The position numbers were made by a program, and so were the translations under genes. Below the pieces are notes generated by a model that saw only the letters and a program-made list of their open reading frames with translations, did not search any database and was not told the DNA's origin. A stretch of 64,000 bases of DNA from Globodera rostochiensis (Eukaryota > Nematoda > Chromadorea > Rhabditida > Heteroderidae): positions 4,259,668 to 4,323,667 of the forward strand of contig JAEVLN010000004.1 in assembly GCA_018350325.1 (NCBI GenBank), in the 5' to 3' direction. This document shows positions 11,336-24,019 of the stretch, one piece after another; position 1 is the first letter of the stretch; every line of letters begins with the position of its first letter.

Positions 11336-11924
11336 TGCTGAACCAGCGAGCTTCTAAAGTCGAAGAAAATTCGAAACTTTATCTGTAAGACTCGCCATAT
11401 TATTCCAAAATTTGGCGTTTAACAAAAAATTAATTTATTAAAGTAAGGGATGTGGACAGTAAGGGCTAAAAACCACGGGCACCCTTTACGCCGCCGCAAA
11501 TCATTAACGGTTTTTGTGAGTCCAAATTGTTAAATTTAAAATTTAAACACTTCGCCAAGGAATTATTTAAAAGTCGATGTGTTTTTTCGTTTTTATTGCA
11601 TTTTTAGGCAATTTTGCACAAATGCTGAATTTTAAGAGTGGTCGGCGATCCCGATAGGCGCCGCCGAGAAAAAATTTGATGGAATTTGGGTACTTTTCCT
11701 TTATGTGTCAACAAAAAAGTGTTTTTGTTTCAAAGTCGATAAAGAGCTCTTTCTAAGGGGTTTCGGGGTCGTAGAATCTAAATCTGTTTTAACCAATTCC
11801 GAACCCCGGATCCAAATTCGGCAATTTCCAGATATTTTTTTTTTCGTTTTTTTCCATTTAATTTTTTTTTGATTTGCATTGTGCAGAACAAAGATTACAA
11901 ATGATGAGATTTTATGAATTGCCT
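11336..11924. repeat. Intergenic region with dispersed repeat fragments
   Basis: Lies between the 3' end of mcm-2 and the start of cap-2. The segments cacttcgcca (about 11550) and gataggcgccgccg (about 11652) recur near 15515-15615. The segment around 11740-11830 (ggggt..cggggt..accaatt.cgaaccccgga) resembles 30080-30150 and the inverse of 40035-40110. These look like decayed copies of one or more interspersed repeat families. Promoter elements of cap-2 should also lie here but none is distinct. Confidence 0.55.
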
Positions 11925-14900
11925 TTAAATGAGCGATTTAACAATCAATTTTCGATGCGCGTCAAATTGAAAATGATTCGAAGTGAACTGACAGCTTTTA
12001 TAAAATTTCTTGGCCGAGTCAATCCTCAACTGATGAGCCTAAACTTAGTCGAATGAACGATTCAATTTGAGGGACCGGTTACTTTCTCCAAGAATTCAGT
12101 CTCGGGAATGGCGACTGTCTCGATGTCCATACTTCCGCTGCCATTTGCGCCGCCATAACGCGCGCGTTCATAGACAATGTGCTCATTGACCAACTGTTTA
12201 AGCACAAAAAGCAGCAAATCATTGTTTTCTCGTTTATAGTTGAGCTGTCTCCAGAATTTCTGTGTATATAGGTAAAATAATCTTACAAGAATAATTGTAG
12301 TTAACCTTTTTCATTTGGCGCATAACAGATGCCTAAACACCGTAAACATTAAAGGACGGATCCAAAGCATTTATGAACCAACTTTTTGCGTGCTGATAAA
12401 GCCCTGCAGCATAACTTTCATAGCGACACTAACATCATCGTCGTTCACGTAGTTGCGCAAATGCATTTTGGCATGCGCTTCGGCCATTCGAATGATCGAC
12501 TCGACGTTTCTAATGGTAATCGCAACAGAGCCAGTTTCCTAAAAAGAAAAGCCGACGCAGATGACTCTTTGTCAGGTGCCTTTGTACGTCCGACTCCCTG
12601 CGCAAGTCACTGTACAATTTGGAGATGCGCTCATCATCAACTTCCAGCTTGGGATGGATGTGGTCGCGTGCATAAATTAGAAATTTTCGTAGCAGAGATA
12701 AGGGAATCAGTTCAGTGCCTGTCATGGAGTCGAACTCAACCTCAAAGGCAACGGTTTATATAATCGAAACAAATAAGCGTCTTAACAATGTTTTCCTCTT
12801 TTTCTTGCGTATCGGCCACTGCTTGCTGCACATCCGGGTGCATTTTCTTGTGGTTTTTAATCACAAAATCGGCCATATGCTCATCGTCAACCGGGTCTGC
12901 TTGGTCCCGCATCACACAAAGAATATCAAAACGGCTGAGTATCGGTTCTGTTAGGTCCACATTTGCAGCAAAAGTGCGAGACGAGTCATAACGTCCTCCG
13001 ATTGGATTTGAGGCAGCAATCACAGTGCAACGAGCTTTCAATGATGTGACAATGCCCGCCTTAGAAATTGAAATCGACTGCTGCTCCATCGCCTCGTGAA
13101 TGCTTGTCCGGTCCTGTTCGTTCATTTTGTCGAACTCATCAATGAGGCAAACTCCGGTGTCTGCCAACACCATCGCTCCTGCTTCCAAGGTCCATTCTCG
13201 GGTAATTGGATGCCGTTGTACATACGCTGTGAGGCCAACAGCTGACGCACCCTGCCCAGTAGTCAGAACAGATCGGGGTGCCAAGTGGCCCACAAAGCGG
13301 AGGAATTGTGATTTGGCAGTTCCCGGATCTCCACAAAGGAGTACATTGATATCTCCTAAATATAAGACTGTACTACAAGAGAAGGGGCAATCTGTTGTTT
13401 AAATGGGTTCCTCTGATCCATTCACTTTGTTCTACCTCTAATATTGTGTTTTCCCTGCGGATTTTTCGCTTCTCCGCCGAACAGGGCCAACGCAATTGCC
13501 TGTTTCACCTCTGCATGTCCGTAAATGTTCGGAGCAATGCTGCAGAATATCTGTTGAGCAATTTGCGGGTGCTTTGACAATTCGTGGATTGCTTTGATGT
13601 CCTCGTCCGTTAGTGAATCCGATTCGATGCGATCTTTACGCACAATATGATTGGCGATGATAACCGTGTTAAATACTGGAAAGCCCTGACGCGAATTCAA
13701 CGACCCATCATAACTATTAGTATAGACGCCCGTCAATTCCTAAAATATTTGCTTTTATTTTAATTCATTAGTACAAAACAAGTCGTCACAATTTCATCTC
13801 CCGGTTTGCACGAATCGCACAAATCGCCCAGCAAAATGACTTCCTTCGAGCGAGGGAGACGGCCGGCAGCAACCAAATTCGGACTTTCTTGGATACTCAC
13901 GCGTTGGTAATTGTGATATATAGTCTTAAAGCAAATGTCATATCCAGTCTTGGAATTCGATTGATACCTCCTCTGCGTTCAGTTCGAAAGGTCCTCGACT
14001 TTGACATGAGGGACAGGTGCTCGGTTTGGTTTCTTCATTCTGACGTTGAATAAACGGCCCAAGGACGTATGCACATGTTTTGCAATCGTATTTGACGATT
14101 CCAAGCTGAGGAAGAATTCCAGTTGTAATGGTAACCACACCGGAGGTCTTTATGAGCATGTTCAAATGAACTTGGCGCAACATTCGAATGTCCTCCTCCA
14201 TTGGAAGATTTTTGATTCGCGCTTTCACTTCATTGGTGATCCGATGATACCATGGAAAGATAGACACTACGACGGTAGTGGCCGCGCGATTCAAGCATTC
14301 GAGCATCTGAATTTACCAAGGCACTGCATCATAGAGAACAGGGACGTATCCCTGGTACCGATAGACGCCAATTTTGCGTTTTTGGTGCTCTTCGAAAACT
14401 TATGGCCCTATTGAAGATAAATAAAATTTTAAATTCACTTCGATTGGTGCCTCAGGTAAAAAATAGGTAATGTCCGGCTCTCCAGATTCGTGTGCCAGAT
14501 CATTGTAATCCACTTCAAGCGATTCTCGATTCTCAGCAACCATATGCTTGATTGCTTGTATATATTTGTTTTGTTTATTCATCGGGTCCTTGAAAACACG
14601 CAAAAATTTGCAAAATCTAAAAAAATTTCTAATAAAAGGGGAAAGGATCAGCCAGACCACTTCAATCCAAAAACTTTTTATGCGGGAAGTACCTCTTCTC
14701 AATCTCTTTGGCTATAACTTCGTCCTTGACATGATCGCGTGTAGGCCTTCCACGCGGATTCTCAATGATGTCGATGCGTATGTCTTCGTCCGGCTGCTGT
14801 TCTCCGCTCGACAACCTCCCATCATCAGCAGCTAAACCGCGTTGCTTCCTCCGTTGCATAAAGTGAATTCCCTCATCGTCGCCCTCCTCCCAGTAAAGCT

Positions 14901-15307
14901 TAAATCAGTGATTTATTAATCCGCTCTGCGATTAGTGCGAAGAGGTACTCACAGCGTCATCCAATGTCATTTGATCACGTCTGGCCATGGCAAGCTCAGC
15001 TTGACGGCGAGCATCGACTGAAAGTTCCGTGATGTCAGATGTGTCATCGATTCCCGACTGTGAGAGCGCATCAAGTTCCGGCTGTTCTCGATAGTCTCTT
15101 GAAAAAAAAGAAAAATCAAATATTGAAATATTGACACAACCTCATCATGTCATCTCCGTATAGATCTTCGCCTTCCACACCATCTTCCTCATCAAGTTGG
15201 TCACGCTCGTCTCCATAAAGTTCAGCTAAAGGGTCCTCATCATCATCGTTTGCACTTTGTTGGGTTTCTTCTTCATTTTCACTATGAAGGCTTTCGTTGT
15301 CACTCAT
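11925..15307 (-). CDS. mcm-2: DNA replication licensing factor MCM2
   Basis: Subunit of the MCM2-7 replicative helicase. Thirteen phase-consistent exons: 15307-15141, 15097-14953, 14898-14693, 14616-14439, 14306-13968, 13924-13790, 13739-13436, 13355-12787, 12740-12588, 12538-12383, 12332-12306, 12259-12083, 12038-11925, giving 889 aa (human 904). The N-terminus is acidic, as usual for MCM2. The C4 zinc finger is CKTC...CPSC in exon 5. The AAA+ core has Walker [10 protein letters not shown], Walker B LIDEFDKM and arginine finger LSRFD. Runs such as [19 protein letters not shown] and [19 protein letters not shown] are MCM2-specific. Exon 11 is a 27-bp microexon (ASVMRQMKK). The start shares a 575-bp divergent intergenic region with the RNase P gene. 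Confidence 0.97.
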
Positions 15308-15882
15308 TGTTCAAACTTCAAACCTAAAACCCCAAAGCCCTTTGCAATCAAAATTTTTTGAAGCTTTTTATGAATAGGGAAGCTTTTTATGAATAGGAAG
15401 GGGTCGGCTCATAATTCACTTTCAAGTTCTTACAAAATTTGTTACCAGAAATCTTAATTGATGTAGACAATCAATAGCAACAGAATATTGGACATTTTTG
15501 GGGACTTCGGCAGTGCGATAGGCGCCGCCGTTACAAATTTTTGAAATTTTAAGGGGGTTTTGTGGTGAAAATTGGTCCAAATTGTTAATTTTTGAAACAC
15601 TTCGCCAATGATTTATTACAGAACGGGGTTTTCAAATTTAACGGGACGGGATTCCCTTGTTTTCCCCGTTCACCCCGCTCGTCAAAAAAGACAGGACCGG
15701 GAATCCGTTTTTCCCACTGAAAATCCCGTTCCCGCGGGCTCTACGAAAGAGTTCCCCTTATGGGTAAAACTTAAACCGATTGGTTTATGTTTTTTAAATT
15801 TCGAGCGACTTACGTAAACTCCATTTTTACCTTTTCCTTTAATGGCATTTTGTATAGATTCCCGTATTGCATTAAATTTAAG
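15308..15882. promoter_or_regulatory. Divergent intergenic region, mcm-2 / MRPP1 operon
   Basis: 575 bp between two head-to-head starts, so it must hold both promoters. It contains a short direct duplication (gaagctttttatgaatagg, twice at 15360-15400). It also has dispersed repeat pieces shared with 11500-11670 (gataggcgccgccg, cacttcgcca) and with 23120-23200 (aacgggacg...aatccg). No clear TATA box or trans-splice site was assigned. The promoter call rests on gene orientation only. Confidence 0.45.
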
Positions 15883-17888
15883 ATGTTTTATTCAAAAAAA
15901 TTATTAAAAAATTTGCCTTATCGAACTCCATTCTTTATTTGGCATAGAAGATGCTCAAGCACTTTGGTTCCCACTCCATTTTTATACGAGAGAATGGCAA
16001 ATGATACTAAATTGAAAGAAAGAGTGGAAAGAGTCCAAAAAGAATATGAGGTAATTTTTCTTTTTATGAAACGTGAAATTTAATTTTTAGATATACGAAT
16101 ATTTTTCCGAGTTTATACCCAAATTCTTTGGCGATAAACAATGGATCCAGTATGTTTATTTGTACCAATTTTCAACATAGAATAGCTTAGAATAGCTTTT
16201 CAGTAGAGAAGGCATCTGTTTTTCGGGCCCGGTAATTAGAAATTCGGGTAACATTTTATTTTTTGCTGCAAAAAGTGGAGAATAATACCTCGACGGTTTG
16301 CCTCAACCCGGGCCTGGATTTCTGGGCTAAGTCCTACTCAATTTTAGGACATTAAAATGCACAAGTGTTAGCGAACGTGTTAAATTCTGGGGATTTTTGG
16401 CACTCAGTCATCATAGAAGAGAGTTGGACAGCATAAAACACGACCGAGACGTGGAGCTTACAGAGCGTTATCTTCAGGAACAGGTTATTTTTGACGGTAT
16501 TGTTAGCAAATCTGGGACGATTCTTTAATTTTACCGACTTTCGTTTAATCCCCTTTGATGCTGTTCTTGAATAAGACACTAAAATCGTCCACTGCCAAAT
16601 CGTGACAAAGCGCCGTTTAGCTCCGTCTGTACAATGCTGGCGGCATGGGTTATAGTGAAGAGACTTACTGCATGTTTCCAACCTCATCTTTCAGCAGAAG
16701 CTATGCAGCTAGGAAGGGTGAGTTTGTTTGATCGATGTTCACCTTTATCCACACTGAGAATCATGTTAGCTCGCACAATCGAACAATCGAAGAATTTGGC
16801 AACTCAAATTGCCTTGGGAGAGTCGCCGCACATTCTCTTCGATTGTCAATATTTTCCTCAAATGAATCTGCAGCATTACGGCAGAACGTCAAAAACGGCT
16901 GCGCACACTTATTTTGTATGCTTAGAATCAACTTAAAGAATTGCTGTTATTTTGCTTTACAATTTCCAGACCAATATTTATTCGCCTTCGCCTTTTCCGC
17001 ACGCTTTCATAAACGTCGAACCCAAGGATAGCAATACAAGGGACTTTTTCCATTAGTATGCTCATAAAAATAATTTATTTAAGCCTTTAAATCCAATTTT
17101 ATTTGTTTGAATTTGACAGCAATATTAATTAATACGTGTTTTAATTTCTTCTTTTCTGTAATAGCAAAATTGCTCATATTGCCACCGCGAGAAATTGGTC
17201 AATTCGACCCGCTCTCTACCCAAACGACCCATTTCACGATCCCAACGAAACTGACCCGCGTAAACAAGTCATTTATCTATCAAAGTAATTACAAGGTATT
17301 GCACTTACAATAAAGCAATTTTCCTTCTCTTTTTGATATGCCTCGGAATTTATGGACGGGCCATTGATCCACAAGGCATATGTCATTCCGCTATCCTTCG
17401 ATATGGCTCAAGTAAGTTGGGCATTGGAGTAGTTTGACGTTATGAATAATTGCTTACAGCTTTTCAAAAATCGTTTTAGGCAAGTTTTGGAGCCATCAAG
17501 AAGGGTAATTACAAAGGGTTGACCGTCCCGATCAGAAAATATATAAAGTGAGTCCCATGTCCAAATTTGTTCTCACTTTTCCTTACATAGTTGGAAGTCT
17601 GGCCCAATGTTTTTGCCGTGGCTTGTTCTTTTGAAAATTTTGGATGAAGTTCGACATAATGGCGGTGATTGGGAATACGCGCTCAATAAATACGTGCCGA
17701 AGTCGGTTTTCTCGGAAGATTGGCTTTCATTTGCCGTTTTTTGGATTTTAAGGAGGAATTTGAGAACGACAGAAGAACGAAAGATGGCCATGGGACTGCG
17801 GAGATATGAGTTGATGAAAGAGCGATGGAATGAGAAACAACGCGTTACGGAATTAATTATCGAAGCGTTGGGGGAAGAATTGGGATAA
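15883..17888 (+). CDS. Mitochondrial RNase P protein 1-like (TRMT10C/MRPP1), SPOUT methyltransferase
   Basis: Likely tRNA m1R9 methyltransferase and RNase P subunit in mitochondria. The start at 15883 gives a basic targeting peptide (MFYSKKLLKNLPYRTPFFIW...RRCSS). Exons: 15883-16050, 16091-16149, 16348-16483, 16621-16717, 16770-16915, 16970-17055, 17165-17284, about 17336-17411, 17480-17547, 17591-17888. TRMT10-family features are ILFDCQYFPQMN, AKIAHIATARNW..., the loop MDGPLIHKAYVIPLSFDMAQA (like G-x-VD...), then LTVPIRKYIKW and GGDWEYALNKYVPK. The acceptor before exon 8 is anomalous: no AG fits the frame, and a GT...TG intron (17285-17335) would be needed. It could be another TRMT10 paralogue, but the targeting peptide favours the mitochondrial one. 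Confidence 0.72.
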
Positions 17889-18026
17889 TCCTCGTCATGT
17901 TTTCGATTTTGCGCATTCTTGAATTGTTTTGTTACTGCGATGGATGAATGGATTATCTTTGTTTATATTAAAAGTTTAGTCTTTAATATTTGTTTTACGT
18001 GTTATGTTGGCGCTGTAATATTTTAG

Positions 18027-19883
18027 ATGCATTTTGGTGGAGATGTTGGAAACCTTCGACAGAGTAAAGTTGAAGATAGCGCAACGAACAACCACAATTT
18101 GAGTCTTTATTTGCAGTCGGACTCGGGAGTTCTGTCATTGGAACAATTTCAATTGTTGGGAACAAAGCGGTTGACTGTATTAAGAAAGCTTGATATACTA
18201 AAGGAAAAGTTTGGGAGCAGCAATCAGCAGGACGAGTACAAAAATGCCTTCCGTGAGGTCGCTGAGGCTTTTGAACGCTGGTTTGGGTCCCTCCCTAAAG
18301 TTTATAATAAACAAATTATGGAATTATTAAGGTTCTGTGAGCAACAGCTTAAGCAATATTTACGTTTCAGGAGATTGGCGCTTTGATGCCTTTGGCGACT
18401 AATTCTTGTAAAAATTCCGACCTTAATGACGCACGGAGAGAGGATCGCATTTCGCATTTTATTCTTCGGCTTGCCTTTTGTCAAATTTCCGAGCAGTCCG
18501 ATTGGTTTGTTCGGTTGGAGACGGAACTTTTTCGGATGCGTTTTCAATACGAAACGCGCAAAAGTTTGGCGTCTTTTTTGTCATCAAATGACCTCAATTT
18601 GAAATCGGTATTGGTCTTATTATACTTTATCGTTGAGAATCGAGTTTTTTGTTAGGTTGAAACTGAAGAGAGAAGTCAAATTATCGACGAACTTTCCCAC
18701 GCACTATCTCTGACCGCTGAAGACATTATGGAAATGGACTTATACAAGGTAACGATTCGGCTAATTGTAAGTACTTTATTCGGGTCAGGTCGACTTTGTG
18801 GATGTTTTGGAGTTGCTTTCTTCCCATCGAGTTTACTTGAACAACGGCACGGCGTTTATATCCTTCAATGACCTCGTTGCTTTGGTGTCGCCTCGTTTCC
18901 GTGACAACATTACCGCGTCGATGAACCATGCCCGGAAGGAGATCGGCTTTTTGCAAGAAAATGACCGCCTGATTCCTCTGATGACGAACATCGTCAAGGG
19001 CGGTGTCTCTTACCGGAAGGAGTTCCAGTTAGTCCGTTTTTGGACCTTTTGGTCTTAACTTTTTCGGTCTAGGGACCCAAATGCCGAGCATATCTCGCCC
19101 GACATGGTTGACTCTCTTGCTCACAGCTCATTCCCTCTTTGTATGCGGCAAATTCACTTTGTTTTGCGTAGGGAGCATCATCTGCGACATTTCGCAAGGC
19201 GACAGTTTGGACTCTTCTTGAAGGTTATTAAAATTTAGATGATTTTTGGATATTCTTGCCCATTTTAGGGTGTTGGTCTTTCGCTCGAAGGAGCCTTGGA
19301 ATTTTTTAGGTCAGAATTTATCAAAACGATGGACGGCGAAAAGTTTGCGAAGGAATATGCTTACAACATTCGCCACATGTACGGCAAAGAGGGAAGCCGC
19401 ATTGACCAAAAGCCTTTATCGTGTGCATCCATTATTCTTGGTAGTTCACCGACTGCGCAAGACTGCCACGGATGTCCGTTCAAGTGAGACGGCGTTTCGC
19501 GTGGTTCGGTGTTTGAATTGACGATATTTTAGGCATTTTGATGCGGTACGCCTGGGAAAACAGCTTGAAGGCGTGTTTTTTTTATCTTGGTGCGGTTGAA
19601 CAATCATAGAATTTTTAGCCGTTGGACTGAACATTGACCAAATTAACCATATATTGGATCTTTCAAAGACGCATCGCTTCGATAAGGTAATATTAATTTG
19701 GCGTCTCCCAACTTACGTCTGTTTAAGGCATGCACCAAATATTTTGAATTCACTCATAACACGCCTGATTTGGAGGAAATCATTACACATCCAAACCAAT
19801 TCTATAGCTTATCTCGGAAGATTCGGCGTGGCGATTTACTTAAACGGAAACGCGATTTTGTGGTCGAAGAAAATGACGAATAA
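18027..19883 (+). CDS. pri-2: DNA primase large subunit (PRIM2), 4Fe-4S
   Basis: Regulatory subunit of the pol alpha-primase complex. Nine phase-consistent exons: 18027-18299, 18371-18607, 18656-18748, 18789-19027, 19073-19223, 19269-19483, 19533-19570, 19619-19686, 19728-19883, giving 489 aa (human 509). All four cluster cysteines are visible: PLCMRQ, LSCASI, HGCPFK and [11 protein letters not shown]. Other signatures are [47 protein letters not shown] and HPNQFYSL. The intron 19571-19618 needs a GC-AG boundary (GAAG|gcgtgt). The ATG follows ttttag directly and lies 138 bp after the previous stop, so it is probably a downstream operon gene. Confidence 0.95.
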
Positions 19884-20083
19884 AGATTAAAAATGGACTC
19901 AAATTTTGTCTATTTCTAACCCTTCACTTTGAAATTCACGATTTACTTGTTTTTGATTTTTTTTTATCTGTTAGAAAGAACTTTTGTTTTATCGACTAAA
20001 TTAAGAGTTTTTCGTTCTCTCAAATACATTTCTTGTTCTGTTTTTTTTTCTAGCATTAGAGAAGTCTGCAAAAACATAGCGAA

Positions 20084-22330
20084 ATGCCCAACGTTGGCGT
20101 GCAGGATCACTACAGAAAGCGTGTTGCATATTATTACGATTGTGAGTTTTATTTTTTGGGCTCTTCCATAGCGTATTCTTTTTAAGCCAACGTTGGCAAT
20201 TACTATTACGGTCAGGGCCATGTGATGAAACCTCACCGGATTCGTATGACCCACCACTTACTACTCAACTATGGGATTTATCGGCACTTGGACGTTTATG
20301 TGAGTCGTTTATTCACTTCCAATTTACAAGTCTAAACCGTCTTCAGCGGCCTTTTCCTGCCTCACTTGAAGACATGACCCGCTTTCACAGCGAAGATTAC
20401 ATGAAATTTTTGCGTAATGCGACGCCGGAGAATTTGAGGCAGTTCAATAAACAAATGCTGAAATGTGAGAACCAATCTCATGGCACTGAATTCTCATTCT
20501 CTTGCAGTTAATGTTGGCGAGGACTGTCCCGTTTTTGATGGCTTGTTCGAGTTCTGCCAACTTTCCAGTGGCGGGTCATTGGGTAAGAGAGAATTGCTTT
20601 GGCATTATTGCGTTCATTACATTTTTTGCGGTTCCAGCGGCTGCCGTGAAGCTGAACAAACAAAAGGCAGAAATTGCGATCAATTGGATGGGCGGATTGC
20701 ACCACGCTAAAAAATCCGAGTTTTTTTTTTGTACTTTCTTTTCTTGATGGTTTCTTTAGAGCGTCTGGCTTCTGTTACACCAATGATATTGTGTTAGGCA
20801 TTTTGGAACTGCTAAAATACCACAAAAGGTTTGTTTTCATACAATTTAATGAATTCGTACGTACGTGTTTAGGGTTTTATACGTCGACATCGATGTGCAT
20901 CACGGGGACGGTAATAGTCTGCATTTACACCTCCTAGTTCGCCAAACTGTAATTTAGGCGTCGAGGAAGCGTTTTACACTACAGACCGTGTGATGACTGT
21001 GTCGTTTCACAAATACGGCGATTTTTTCCCAGGAACCGGAGAATTGAAGGTAATTAAATTTCTATGATGAATGAATTCTTTTTAGGACGTTGGTGCGGGG
21101 CGTGGCCGTTACTATTCGGTAAATGTGCCGTTGAAGGACGGTGTGACGGATGAGGCGTATCAGCTCATCTTTGAGCCGGTAAATCACATAAAAACTAAAG
21201 CTAATTTGCTTAGCTGCCGTTTTTTTGCAGATAATGCGTAAAGTTATGGAGCTTTTTCAACCAAGCGCGGTTGTGCTGCAGTGCGGGGCCGACTCGCTCA
21301 ATGGCGACCGACTCGGGCCCTTTAATTTGACGCTTAAGGGTTTTTCTCAGCAGTCAATTAAACCGACTTTACCAAAACAGGACATGGAAAATGCGTGGAG
21401 TTCTTTCGTGATTACAATTTGCCACTGATGTTGTTGGGCGGTGGAGGGTAATATTATCTTTTTTTTCTTTTGCAATTAGTATAGTTACACTCCGCGGAAC
21501 GTGGCGCGATGTTGGACCTATGAAACATCTTTGGCCGTAAATGTGGAAATATCGGACGGTTTGTTTAAGCAAAGCATTCGTATTGTCGGCATTTTGTTGC
21601 TTTAGAACTTCCCTACAACGATTATTTCGAATACTTTGCTCCCAATTATCGCCTTCACATCGACGCGTCCAATGATCCCAACCATAACACTCCTGAATAT
21701 TTACGAACAGTTCAGTACGTGGGGGTCTAATCCGTTTCGACAAAATTTAATTGCACAGGGAGGGAGTTATGGAGAATCTCAGCAAATTGCCTCACGTCCC
21801 TAGCGTTCAAATGCAGGGTAGATAGTGTTTTCCGGATACAGTCTCTTTGTTTTGACTTAGAAATTCCGCGTGATGGGATGCACATTGACGACTCGCTGGC
21901 GCTTGACAGAGCAGATCCGGACAGGAGACTGCCAGGTGATAATCAAATAACCCCGAGAAGGATGGTATTTACATGTAAAATGTTAATCCTTTAGAAAATA
22001 ATTAGATGATTCATTTGTGAACAACTGTTTTAACAAATTAATCAGAATTTATTAATTGTCCGTCAACATCTAATCGTTTCAGGTGCGATTAGCGACCGCA
22101 TGGTAACAAATCCTGGCGAGTTTTACGAAGGTGAAAATGAGGGCGATGACCGCAAAAACAGGCAGGAATATAAGCGGAGAGTGAATGTGACGGACGAACA
22201 AAGCGACTCGACGCAAGGCGACAAACAGTCGTCAATGGACAGTTCAAAAAGAATCAAAATTGAAAAACAACTGAAAACTGAGCAGCCGGAAGAAGGCGAA
22301 TTACTTGAGGATGATGGAGGCACAAATTAA
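20084..22330 (+). CDS. hda-1: Class I histone deacetylase (HDAC1/2, HDA-1)
   Basis: Zn-dependent lysine deacetylase of the NuRD, Sin3 and CoREST complexes. Sixteen phase-consistent exons: 20084-20141, 20187-20299, 20347-20464, 20508-20582, 20638-20719, 20760-20828, 20873-20910, 20958-21049, 21086-21178, 21231-21339, 21381-21447, 21485-21558, 21606-21714, 21759-21817, 21861-21935, 22083-22330, giving 492 aa. Catalytic landmarks: [67 protein letters not shown] and [17 protein letters not shown]. The tail is acidic and Lys-rich (RIKIEKQLK...), as in HDAC1. An acceptor (tttttttttctag, 20053) 30 bp before the ATG, and 170 bp after the primase stop, suggests SL trans-splicing. Confidence 0.97.
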
Positions 22331-22868
22331 AAAGATATTGAAAAAGTCCAGCAAACAACAATTTAACTAATTTTGTATCCTTCATCATACCATTTGCATA
22401 AAGTTTGTAGAAATTTGTTCATCGATAAATTACACATTGATAAGTTGATCAAATCGTATTGATGTATTCATGATGTGTACATTGCAACAATCCCAAGTAT
22501 ACTTGAAAGACAAGCTGTTCTAAATTGGGCGCAGAAAAGTCGACTCAAAATAAAAAAGTCAATATTCTGTTTATTTTTTTCGAAATTCTTCAAACTCCAC
22601 AAATTTTAAGGGTAAGAAGGGAGCACCAGAAGCCTATCTGCAAAATTTGGTCAACGAAATGTAACTGTCTGCTGCATGGTTATTTCTTTGAATTAGTGGT
22701 AGTAATTTTGGCGCATCGTTTATTTTTGTCTCTGCTGGAGTGGTGGCCGTAGTGTACATATCTGTCAGACAACAACTGATTTTTGTAAATTTAATACAAG
22801 CCATGTTCAATGTATTGTGAAAATCCATCACCCATCATTTCAGTTTGTTGTTATTCATTCGGTGACGC
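22331..22868. other. Intergenic spacer between hda-1 and TMEM222
   Basis: About 540 bp, AT-rich, no coding sequence recognised. A 3' acceptor-like sequence (tcatttcag, AG at 22842-22843) lies 26 bp before the TMEM222 ATG. The spacer is longer than the others in this run. TMEM222 may therefore have its own promoter here rather than belonging to the upstream operon. Confidence 0.5.
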
Positions 22869-23890
22869 ATGGAAGTTGGAGTTAAACAACACCGCTTTCC
22901 GTTTTGCATTGTTTGGACTCCAATTCCATTTATCAGTTGGTTGTTTCCCTTTATTGGACACCTTGGCATTGCGACGAGCAAAGGTTCTTTTAAGACCAAC
23001 GTTTTGAGGGACTAACTTTCAAACCCCAATTTATAGTCTAGTAAAAGGAGTACAGCTTAGAAAACATGCTCTTCAAAAAAAAACATCCGAATGACATGAA
23101 ATATTTTCGGGAAAATGACGGGAATTTCAAACGTAACGGGACGTGGAAATCCGTACGGGCCTGTGTTTTTTCCGTTCCTATAAAAATCCGTTTGGCAAAC
23201 TTTAGACGTTCCAAATTTTATTCATCATCACGATTTTTTTAGGTGTCATTCGTGATTTTGCCGGTAGTAATTTTGTCTCTGAGGACGATATGGCGTTTGG
23301 ATGGCCTACGCTTTATCACCAACTCAGCCCGGGCAAAGTAAATGGCGGTGCGGAAGTTTGGGACAGAGCAGTGGCACAAGCCAGTGATGTGAATATATTT
23401 TCTGATGTTTTGAGTCTAGTGTAAAAACTGCGTAAACACGGCGAATTCGAACCTGTACCCAATTTCAAAAAATCTGTAGGGAATTCGATCTTTGAGTTAC
23501 CTCTAAATGGTTGAAGAAGGCCGTTTCGTGTACTTTTTAGGGGCGAAGAATCTGAATTTGGTGTCTAAAAGGTTATGTTGTTTGTTATAATGTTTTTTTC
23601 CCAGGAGTACAAAAAGCGGGTGCACAATTTATTCTGCGACAATTGCCACTCGCACGTCGCACTTGCACTAAATACAATGCGATACGACGGGAAGAGCAAT
23701 TGGAACAATCTCAGAGTCGGGGTGGATGTCCATTTGCACGGCAAATTAGTCGGGTACAATTTAATGATTTTTATATTTAATCAATCATTTAGCTGTGCTT
23801 TTCAGTTTTGACGGATTCTTGCGACAATTTTTGCCATTCTTTCTGATCATTCTGATAATTGCGATCGCGTCGTTTTTGTTACTTACTTAA
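22869..23890 (+). CDS. TMEM222 family membrane protein
   Basis: Small conserved eukaryotic membrane protein of poorly known function. Exons 22869-22983, 23243-23388, 23605-23753, 23806-23890 give 164 aa. Conserved family segments are [60 protein letters not shown] and [15 protein letters not shown], followed by a hydrophobic C-terminal segment ([15 protein letters not shown]). The first intron contains a degenerate dispersed repeat (about 23090-23210). The next gene starts only 130 bp downstream on the same strand. Confidence 0.93.
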
Positions 23891-23985
23891 TAAATTGCTT
23901 TGACTTTGAATTTCTCATAAAATAAAATATTTTGTTTTATCTACATTTACATTATTTTTGTCCGGTCTGGTTTATTTGTTTTTTT

Positions 23986-23987
23986 AG
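23986..23987 (+). promoter_or_regulatory. Putative trans-splice acceptor upstream of U2A'
   Basis: The sequence gtttttttag at 23978-23987 lies 97 bp after the TMEM222 stop and 33 bp before the U2A' ATG. That is the usual geometry of a spliced-leader acceptor in a nematode operon. No upstream donor belongs to it in this gene. This is inferred from position and consensus. Confidence 0.5.
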
Positions 23988-24019
23988 TGAAGGCTGATTA
24001 ATTTTTATTCTTACCCACG

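Noticed and set aside
15640..15740. Possible hairpin RNA gene (gggaatcccg/cgggattccc motifs)
   Set aside because: Related degenerate copies near 23120 and 43600 point to an interspersed repeat; no conserved RNA family is recognised.
18300..18386. Continuation of primase exon 1 to [15 protein letters not shown]
   Set aside because: It reaches a stop and does not join the next exon in phase. Splicing at CCTAAA|gtttat does.
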